Assembly: GCF_019429625.1 (NCBI RefSeq)
Contig: NZ_JAHXRW010000003.1
Coordinates: forward strand, 1 to 64,000
Length of the DNA stretch: 64,000 nucleotides
Source: Celeribacter sp. PS-C1
GTDB taxonomy: Bacteria > Pseudomonadota > Alphaproteobacteria > Rhodobacterales > Rhodobacteraceae
Reading direction: 5' to 3'
Position 1 is the stretch's first letter. Every line of letters starts with the position of its first letter. This document shows, piece after piece, positions 58,297-64,000 of the stretch. The position numbers and the translations under genes were made by a program. The notes beneath the pieces were generated by a model. The model saw only the letters and a program-made list of their open reading frames with translations, was not told where the DNA came from and searched no databases.

Positions 58297-59279
58297 CAGC
58301 GCACTCCTTTCTGGGCCATCTCAGCGGCCATTTTAAGCGCCGCGATCAGGCTTGTCGGGTCTGCAAGGCCCTTGCCCGCGATGTCAAACGCCGTGCCGTG
58401 ATCGGGCGAGGTGCGGATGAAGGGCAGGCCCAAGGTGACATTAACACCGCCGGAAAAATTGATCGTCTTGATCGGGATGAGCGCCTGGTCGTGATAGGCA
58501 CAGAGCGCGACGTCATAGCCTGCGCGCGCGCGGGCGTGGAACATCGTGTCGGGCGGCATTGGGCCTTTGAGATCAAAGCCTTCTGCGCTCAAACGCTCGA
58601 TCAGCGGGATCATCCAGTCAAGCTCTTCCTGCCCCATCGCGCCGCCTTCGCCCGCATGGGGATTGAGCCCGGCAAGCGCGATGCGTGGGCGTTCCAGCCC
58701 CCAGAAACGGCTCAGATCGGCGGCGGTGATGCGAATGGTCTCTTCGAGCAACGCGGGCGTGAAAGCGGCGGGCACGTCCTTCAGCGCGATGTGGATCGTC
58801 ACGGGCACGACGCGCAACTCCGGACAGGCGAGCATCATCACCACACGCTCCACGCCGCCCAGATCGGCGAGATATTCGGTGTGGCCGGGAAAGGCAAAAC
58901 CGGCGCCGTCTTTCAGGACTTTTTTGTTGATCGGTGCGGTGCAGAGCGCGGAGGCGGCCCCCGATTGCACCAGAGACACGCCGCGCGCGATCACATCAAT
59001 CACGCCCTGCGCGTTGCTCAGATCCGGGTGTCCGGGCGTGGCGGAGGCGGCGAACTCATGGCGCAGCACGGGCAGGGTGCCTGAGGCGACATGATGCGCC
59101 TCGTGGGCCGCGGAGATTTCCGTGTAGTGAGTGCCATCTGGCAAGTGGCGCGGATCGCCGATCCAGAAAAACGGCACGGAGCCGTCGAGAACTTTCGCGG
59201 CGGCGACGGCCAGTTCGGGCCCGACGCCCGCCGGTTCGCCGCAACTGAGTGCGATGGGGGCAAAAGCAGCCGGGCTCAT
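58296..59279 (-). CDS. pdxA: 4-hydroxythreonine-4-phosphate dehydrogenase
   Basis: The 327-residue metal- and NAD-dependent enzyme acts in pyridoxal 5'-phosphate synthesis. Family patterns are [38 protein letters not shown] (with a metal-binding His), [16 protein letters not shown] and [23 protein letters not shown] lies upstream of the ATG. It sits between surA and rsmA, the conserved order. Confidence 0.94.
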   Translation of the reverse strand: MSPAAFAPIALSCGEPAGVGPELAVAAAKVLDGSVPFFWIGDPRHLPDGTHYTEISAAHEAHHVASGTLPVLRHEFAASATPGHPDLSNAQGVIDVIARGVSLVQSGAASALCTAPINKKVLKDGAGFAFPGHTEYLADLGGVERVVMMLACPELRVVPVTIHIALKDVPAAFTPALLEETIRITAADLSRFWGLERPRIALAGLNPHAGEGGAMGQEELDWMIPLIERLSAEGFDLKGPMPPDTMFHARARAGYDVALCAYHDQALIPIKTINFSGGVNVTLGLPFIRTSPDHGTAFDIAGKGLADPTSLIAALKMAAEMAQKGVR

Positions 59280-59317
59280 ATCTCTTCTTTCATAGTTTGC
59301 CCGTCATGGGCGTCAGA

Positions 59318-60574
59318 TCAGGGGTAGACGATGGTCGCATCGGCCCGCATTTCGGCGACAAAGCTGTCTGCGAGGGCGCCAAGACGTTGGGTTTGCAACT
59401 GGTTGCGGATCTGTTCGCGGTCGTCTTCGCCCGTTGTGCCATAGCTGCGGCTGCACATCATCAGGAAGACGAGCGTTTGACCATCGGCGCGGGTCAAAGC
59501 GGTGGACACCTCGCCGGGATCAAGTTTGGCAAGCTCAATCGCCACGTCATTCGGAATGTCGCCTGCAGGCAGCGTGTCGATCTGAAGCACCTCTGCGGGC
59601 TCATTTTTCGCGACGGTGTAGAGGTCTTCGCAGCTGTCGACGCTGGCTTTGACGGTTGCAGCACGTTTCAGGGCTGCCTCGGAGCGACCGCCTGCGATGT
59701 AGTAGGCGGCATATTTGATCGCGTCGGCCTTGGGCGTGGGCGCCGTGGTTTCGGCCACGGAGCGCAGCTGGAACATACCGATGGCGTTCTCGGTCGACAG
59801 AGGCGAGGTGACCTCGCCGGGTTTGAGACCCGCGACCGTGCCTCGCAGCGCGGGCGGCAGATCGCCGATGTTCACCCAATCCATACGCCCGGCTTTCTCG
59901 CGCGACGGCGCCACGGAATATTCGCTGGCGGCGGCGGCGAAGGCGCCAATGGTCGGACGCGAAGCGATTTGTTTGGCGAGCGCTTCGGATTGCGCGCGTT
60001 CCTCGGGCGTGCGCGCCGGAAGGAAAATCTCGGACAACAGAACTCGCAAGCCGCCCGACGGGCCGTTGTTTTGCAGGGCGCGATCGACCTCAACCTCGGA
60101 GACCAGCGCCTTGGAGGCAAAGCGCGCGCGGGCATATTCGCGCCACAATAGGCCGATGCCGACGAAATCGCGTACCGTCTGGGCGCTGACGCCCTCGCGA
60201 GCCATGAGGTTCAGGAATTGTTCCGGTCTGAGGTTGCCGCGGCTGGCAAACTCCTGAATGCCTTGAGCGATTTGCTCGTCTGTCAGCTCAAGCCCGACGC
60301 GTTCCATTTCATTCTGTTTCAAACGGTCTTCGATCAGCGCATCAAGAGCCGCCTGACGGGTCGGGACGCTGCCGAGGACCGACATGAATTGAATGCGCTG
60401 GTTCAGCTCATAATTGGTCACGACCTTGTCGTTGACATAAGCGACGGGCGCGAAAAGGTTTTGCGCGGTGGCGGGCGCGAGACCTGCGGACAAGCTCAAG
60501 GCCGCGGCACAAACCGTCCCAAGGGTGGCTTTCTTAAGCCCGGCGATCAGATCAGCCCCGAATTTGCGTGTCAT
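59318..60574 (-). CDS. surA: Periplasmic chaperone/peptidyl-prolyl isomerase SurA
   Basis: The mature protein has a SurA N-terminal domain (PVAYVNDKVVTNYELNQRIQFMSVLG...IEDRLKQNEMERVGLELTDEQI), one parvulin-type domain (about 175-275, LSEIFLPARTPEERAQ...KAGRMDWVNIGDLPPALRGTVAGLKPGEVTSP) and a C-terminal segment. The signal peptide ends in APATAQNLF. SurA escorts outer-membrane proteins to the Bam complex and is needed for LptD, whose gene is next to it. I chose the ATG at 60574 (GGGAG upstream); an ATG four codons earlier is also possible. Confidence 0.9.
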   Translation of the reverse strand: MTRKFGADLIAGLKKATLGTVCAAALSLSAGLAPATAQNLFAPVAYVNDKVVTNYELNQRIQFMSVLGSVPTRQAALDALIEDRLKQNEMERVGLELTDEQIAQGIQEFASRGNLRPEQFLNLMAREGVSAQTVRDFVGIGLLWREYARARFASKALVSEVEVDRALQNNGPSGGLRVLLSEIFLPARTPEERAQSEALAKQIASRPTIGAFAAAASEYSVAPSREKAGRMDWVNIGDLPPALRGTVAGLKPGEVTSPLSTENAIGMFQLRSVAETTAPTPKADAIKYAAYYIAGGRSEAALKRAATVKASVDSCEDLYTVAKNEPAEVLQIDTLPAGDIPNDVAIELAKLDPGEVSTALTRADGQTLVFLMMCSRSYGTTGEDDREQIRNQLQTQRLGALADSFVAEMRADATIVYP

Positions 60575-60758
60575 GCCAACTCCCATATTCCACCTTCACA
60601 ACCATCCCTGTTTGCGCAACGCGCCCAGGGTGTTTCGCTTCTTTCTTAAGAGGTTTCTTGGCGCGGGCCAAGCGGATTGCCAAGCGCCAAGGCCACCCAG
60701 CGGTCAAATCTAGGCAAAAGATTGCGATTGCCGCCGCGTCGACCGTGCGGATGGTCCA

Positions 60759-62975
60759 TCAAAACGCGCATGATCCGGCCTGTTCCTGATCGGCCCCGAA
60801 GGCGCCAAAGCCCAGCGTAAAGGACACGCTTGTCGTCGGATCGAGGTCGTCCGTGTCCCAATTGCGCCGAGACAGCCCCAGATTGAAGCGCGTGCATTCG
60901 TTCTGAAACTGAAGTCCAACGCCGACGCGCGTCTCCGAATCTTCCGTGAAATCATAGAGGTATTGCGCAGTTGCTGACCAATTCCGGGCGATTTTCACGG
61001 CCCCCTCAAAGCCGAATTCATTGAGGTTCGTGTCGCGCTCTTCCAAGGCGTCCGCCGTCACATAGGCGTAGCTTGTACCGATGCTGTAGCGCGGGCGCAT
61101 GTAATCGAGGCGGGTTTCCCATTTCGTCACATCGACATCCTCATCGAAAAGCGCCCGAGAGGTAAAGGACAGGCCTGTGTCGAATTGCATGTTCGCGGCC
61201 AAAAGCCAGTCGGATTGACGCGTGGAGAGGCCGGAGCTTTCTGAATAGGCCGTGGTATCTTCTAGATAGAGCACGCGGCCCAGCGTCAGACCATATTGCG
61301 AATGTTGGCCGAAATGCGCGAAATGCACCCCGGCAGCGGCGGTCAGGCCGGTCTCGCGTCGATCCGCGCCCGGAAAGCGCGCAAGTGTCAGAAGATTGCC
61401 TTCGTCGAATTCCACAAAACGCGAATCCGTATTTGGCACATCGCCGCCTGAGGTGTCTGACCAACCCAGTTGCAGCATGGGCTCCAAAAGCTGCGATGCG
61501 CCCGACGCGGTGCGGCGCAACAAAGGCCAACTCAGCCGGGTTTCCGCTTCGCCCGTAAGGCGGATCACTTTGTTCTCATATGCGGAATATTGTTGTTGGA
61601 CATAGGCGTCCGCCATCAGCGCCGCTGTGCTGTCAAGTTTCAGGCCGGGGCCAAAAACTGCGCCGCCACGCCACCGGGTTTCGGCGCCGAGACGGATCAC
61701 ATCATAGCCGTCAATGTCATCCTCGGAATCGCGGTAGGAGGTCGAGGCGGAGAGCCCGAAGCTCAGCCGTCCCGGCAATTGCGGCACTGTGACGAGGCGC
61801 TCATAGCTGAATTCGCCCAAAAGGAACGGCAGCTGATCTTCGATCACCACATCCGAAGCGCGCAGGCTGCGCGAATAGGCCAATTGGGCGTCCAGCGCCT
61901 CATTGGCGCGGTAGCGTGTCAGCGTGACTTTCGAGGTCAGGTAATCGCCATCGTCGATGCCGTAATCGGCCAGATAGGCGATATCCGAGGCGGCGCGCAG
62001 ATCGACGCCGAAATTGAGGCCGCGCCCGATATTCCATTGCCCCTGCGCAAAGAGATAGGCGCGCAAGCCGTCGCGGGTGTCATCCGAACTGATCGCGCCG
62101 TTTAGCTCAAGATCGCCGTTGGTGAAGGCCTGACGATAGCGCAGGTTCAGAGTTGTCGTCTTGGTCGCGATATAGGGCGACACGGTCAGATCCCGGTGAT
62201 CGCCCAGCGTGATGAAATAGGGCACGACGATGCCAGTGCCCAAGGTAGAGTCGGTGCGAATCTCCGGGACGAGAAAGCCGTTGGCGCGCTTGAGCGTCGG
62301 GTCCGGAACGCGCAGCCGCGGCAGCCAGAGCACCGGCACATCCATGATCCGAAAATGCGCGTTGGTGAAATAGAGTTGGCGTGCCTCGCTGTCGTGCACG
62401 ATCTCTTGCGCACGAATTTCCCACAGCGGCACCGGACGGTTGATGCAGACTTCGCAGGTCGAGGCCACGGATTTCTGCAATCTGAGGTAGCGTCCGTCGA
62501 TCACATCGAGCCGGGCGGCGGCCAGTTGCATCTGGCGGTCGATCACCATGCGTGCAGAGGTCAGGATGCCGTTTCTAAGCTCGGTATCAAGCTCGGCGGC
62601 GGAGGCGAGGATGACCGCGTCCGTGTCGCTTTGTGTCAGGCGGATCGGACCGTCGATGCTAAGCGCGCCGGTGGTCTGGTTATAGGTGATGCGGCTGGCG
62701 GTGAGGCGTCGGGTGCCTTGCAGCACCTCGACGTCGCCGGTGGCAATCAAAAGTTCACCGTCGAAAGTGACGCCATTGGCCAGAAGTGCCGTCGGCGAAT
62801 TGGTTGCCGTCGTGCTGTCTTGGGCCCCCGCTGACTGAGGCAGGGTCGCTTGCGACAGCGCAGCGGCGAGAAGCACATGACAGGCCCCCCGTGACACGCC
62901 AGAAAGCAGGCGAGAGACAGGTCGGCGCAAAGGGCGGCGCATCAAGGACAGAAAAGACGAGGCGGCGGCGGTCAT
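60759..62975 (-). CDS. lptD: LPS-assembly protein LptD
   Basis: The 738-residue outer-membrane protein inserts lipopolysaccharide into the outer leaflet with LptE. After a signal region (ending ...SAGAQ), an N-terminal LptA-like jellyroll domain (LLANGVTFDGELLIATGDVEVLQGTRRLTASRITY...) is followed by a large beta-barrel. Cysteines are present in the pattern STCEVC (about 160) and near the C-terminus (NECTRF and GSCAF), consistent with the disulfides of this protein. I chose the ATG at 62975, just after the lptG stop; upstream ATGs at 62987 and 63011 overlap lptG. Confidence 0.9.
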   Translation of the reverse strand: MTAAASSFLSLMRRPLRRPVSRLLSGVSRGACHVLLAAALSQATLPQSAGAQDSTTATNSPTALLANGVTFDGELLIATGDVEVLQGTRRLTASRITYNQTTGALSIDGPIRLTQSDTDAVILASAAELDTELRNGILTSARMVIDRQMQLAAARLDVIDGRYLRLQKSVASTCEVCINRPVPLWEIRAQEIVHDSEARQLYFTNAHFRIMDVPVLWLPRLRVPDPTLKRANGFLVPEIRTDSTLGTGIVVPYFITLGDHRDLTVSPYIATKTTTLNLRYRQAFTNGDLELNGAISSDDTRDGLRAYLFAQGQWNIGRGLNFGVDLRAASDIAYLADYGIDDGDYLTSKVTLTRYRANEALDAQLAYSRSLRASDVVIEDQLPFLLGEFSYERLVTVPQLPGRLSFGLSASTSYRDSEDDIDGYDVIRLGAETRWRGGAVFGPGLKLDSTAALMADAYVQQQYSAYENKVIRLTGEAETRLSWPLLRRTASGASQLLEPMLQLGWSDTSGGDVPNTDSRFVEFDEGNLLTLARFPGADRRETGLTAAAGVHFAHFGQHSQYGLTLGRVLYLEDTTAYSESSGLSTRQSDWLLAANMQFDTGLSFTSRALFDEDVDVTKWETRLDYMRPRYSIGTSYAYVTADALEERDTNLNEFGFEGAVKIARNWSATAQYLYDFTEDSETRVGVGLQFQNECTRFNLGLSRRNWDTDDLDPTTSVSFTLGFGAFGADQEQAGSCAF

Positions 62976-62979
62976 ATCT

Positions 62980-64000
62980 CTATCCATCTTCCAGATGCAG
63001 CAGAAGTGCAAGAGTGGCGAAGATCACCGCCATAGGTGGCGCCCAGGCCGCGAGAGAAATCGGTAGCAATCCATTCTGTCCCATGACGATGGCGAAGGAG
63101 CGCAGAAAATAAAAGCTAAAGGCCAAAAGCATGGCTGTGACGACCCGTGAGGAGGTGTTGCCGAGCCGCGTGTGCCGCATGGTGAACCCGGCGGCGATCA
63201 AGGCCATGGCAATGAAAGAAAACGGCAGCGCCAATTCACTTTGCAGCCACATGCGATAGGAGCGGGCGGAGAATCCTGCGACCTCAAGCTTGTCGATGTA
63301 GCTTCCAAGCTCCCAGAACGGCACAGCTTCGGGCGCGCCGAAGCGATCACGGATTTCATTCGGGGTCAAAGAGGTGGGGAGCGTCAGATCGTCATGAACA
63401 GTCGCGGCCACTTCAGGGTTGGCGGCGCCCAATAGTGGCCAGCGCTTGGCCTGTTTCAAATGCCATTGCCCGTCTTCGATCTCGGCGCTTTGGGCTTCGA
63501 TCCGGTAGAGCGGGGTGCTGTCTGGCGCAAAGCCAACAAAGCTCACATCCTGAAGCTGTGAGCCGTCGAGGTTGGAGCGGCTCGCGCGGAACACCATCTG
63601 GCCGTTGGCTGTGCCCTCGCGCAGCCATAGCCCTTCGTCGGAGACCGAAAAGACCTGCGCTTCTCCTTGGCTCAAAAGGGTGATCCGGCGCTCATAGCTG
63701 CGTTCAGAGGTGGCGGCGATCGGGTTGAACACGGTGACGCTGAGGACGCCGAACAAAAAGGCCACGGTCATCGGCGGCACCAGGGAGCGCAGCGCCGAGC
63801 GGCCCGCGGCACGGGCCACGACCAGTTCCGAGGATCGGGCAAGCCCCAAGAACAGCACCAGTGTGGCGATCATCACGATGATCGGCAGAATGTCATACAG
63901 GGTCCGTGGCACCCGAAGCAGCGCCATTTGCAGAACCGCCGCACCTCCGATGCCGAGATCGGACAGATCGCGCAACTGATCGAGGCTTTCGACCATCAAG
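62980..64000 (-). CDS. lptG: LPS export permease LptG (partial, N-terminus outside window)
   Basis: About 340 residues of a YjgP/YjgQ-family permease are visible; the true start lies beyond the right edge. Membrane segments (TLYDILPIIVMIATLVLFLGLA, SLVPPMTVAFLFGVLSVTVF), a periplasmic jellyroll, and three C-terminal helices (LALPFSFIAMALIAAGF, VVTAMLLAFSFYFLRSFAIVMG, AWAPPMAVIFATLALLLHLEDG) match LptG. It forms the inner-membrane LptB2FG exporter that feeds LptD. Its stop lies 5 nt before the lptD start. The lptD, surA, pdxA and rsmA genes follow on the same strand. Confidence 0.9.
   Translation of the reverse strand, partial: LMVESLDQLRDLSDLGIGGAAVLQMALLRVPRTLYDILPIIVMIATLVLFLGLARSSELVVARAAGRSALRSLVPPMTVAFLFGVLSVTVFNPIAATSERSYERRITLLSQGEAQVFSVSDEGLWLREGTANGQMVFRASRSNLDGSQLQDVSFVGFAPDSTPLYRIEAQSAEIEDGQWHLKQAKRWPLLGAANPEVAATVHDDLTLPTSLTPNEIRDRFGAPEAVPFWELGSYIDKLEVAGFSARSYRMWLQSELALPFSFIAMALIAAGFTMRHTRLGNTSSRVVTAMLLAFSFYFLRSFAIVMGQNGLLPISLAAWAPPMAVIFATLALLLHLEDG

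Noticed and set aside
1-64000. CRISPR arrays, rRNA genes, insertion sequences with terminal inverted repeats
   Set aside because: No regularly spaced repeats, rRNA-like sequence or transposase gene was seen.

Overview
The window reads as chromosomal DNA of an alphaproteobacterium of the order Rhodobacterales, most likely a Roseobacter-group Rhodobacteraceae. Evidence: uniformly high GC, the long tandem-domain dCTP deaminase, the ornithine-lipid acyltransferase, the DUF177-rpmF-plsX-fabH-ihfA-merR run, and the lptG-lptD-surA-pdxA-rsmA order. The species cannot be named from sequence alone.

Left part, about 1-17,700: accessory DNA that looks like an integrative element. A tyrosine recombinase (16245-17390, minus) sits immediately upstream of dusA (17666-18673), the arrangement known for dusA-associated integrases, which insert at the 5' end of dusA. 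Far to the left lies a plasmid-type archaeo-eukaryotic primase with a PriCT-like domain (544-1851, minus), divergent from a small coiled-coil protein (2054-2470). Their shared control region holds two strong palindromes. Between these ends lies what appears to be cargo: a MarR regulator (2604-3161, minus) divergent from a tightly packed 12-gene catabolic operon (3289-16111). It encodes an aldehyde dehydrogenase, a Zn alcohol dehydrogenase, a PotABC-like importer, an HMG-CoA-lyase-like enzyme, two crotonases, a class III CoA-transferase, an acyl-CoA ligase, a PotD-like binding protein and a nitronate-monooxygenase-family flavoprotein. The layout implies import of a small organic compound, oxidation of an alcohol to an acid, CoA activation, hydration or isomerisation, and retro-aldol cleavage. 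The lyase lacks the loop cysteine of true HMG-CoA lyases and one crotonase lacks one of the two catalytic glutamates, so I do not assign a known pathway.

Right part, about 17,700-64,000: ordinary core genome. In order: dusA; an RND efflux pump with its membrane-fusion protein; a yfgM-bamB-der block (outer-membrane assembly and ribosome assembly); xth; an HI0933-type flavoprotein; a small secreted protein; erpA; dgt; a cation/proton antiporter; argS; a SPOR protein; nagZ; scpA-scpB; a small basic protein; tandem dcd; tRNA-Pro(GGG); merR-ihfA-fabH-plsX-rpmF-DUF177 (minus strand); bamE; msrB; olsB; a LysE exporter; an ABC-F protein; an outer-membrane barrel; agmatinase; DUF1499; prfA-prmC; a DUF4167 protein; a membrane-anchored LuxR-type regulator; a VOC protein; and rsmA-pdxA-surA-lptD-lptG (minus strand, lptG cut by the window edge). 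Many of these serve envelope biogenesis: BamB, BamE, SurA, LptD, LptG, NagZ, OlsB, PlsX and FabH.

Several factor-independent terminators are clear. No rRNA operon, CRISPR array or recognisable insertion sequence was seen. The most interesting material is the dusA-linked island and its catabolic cargo.
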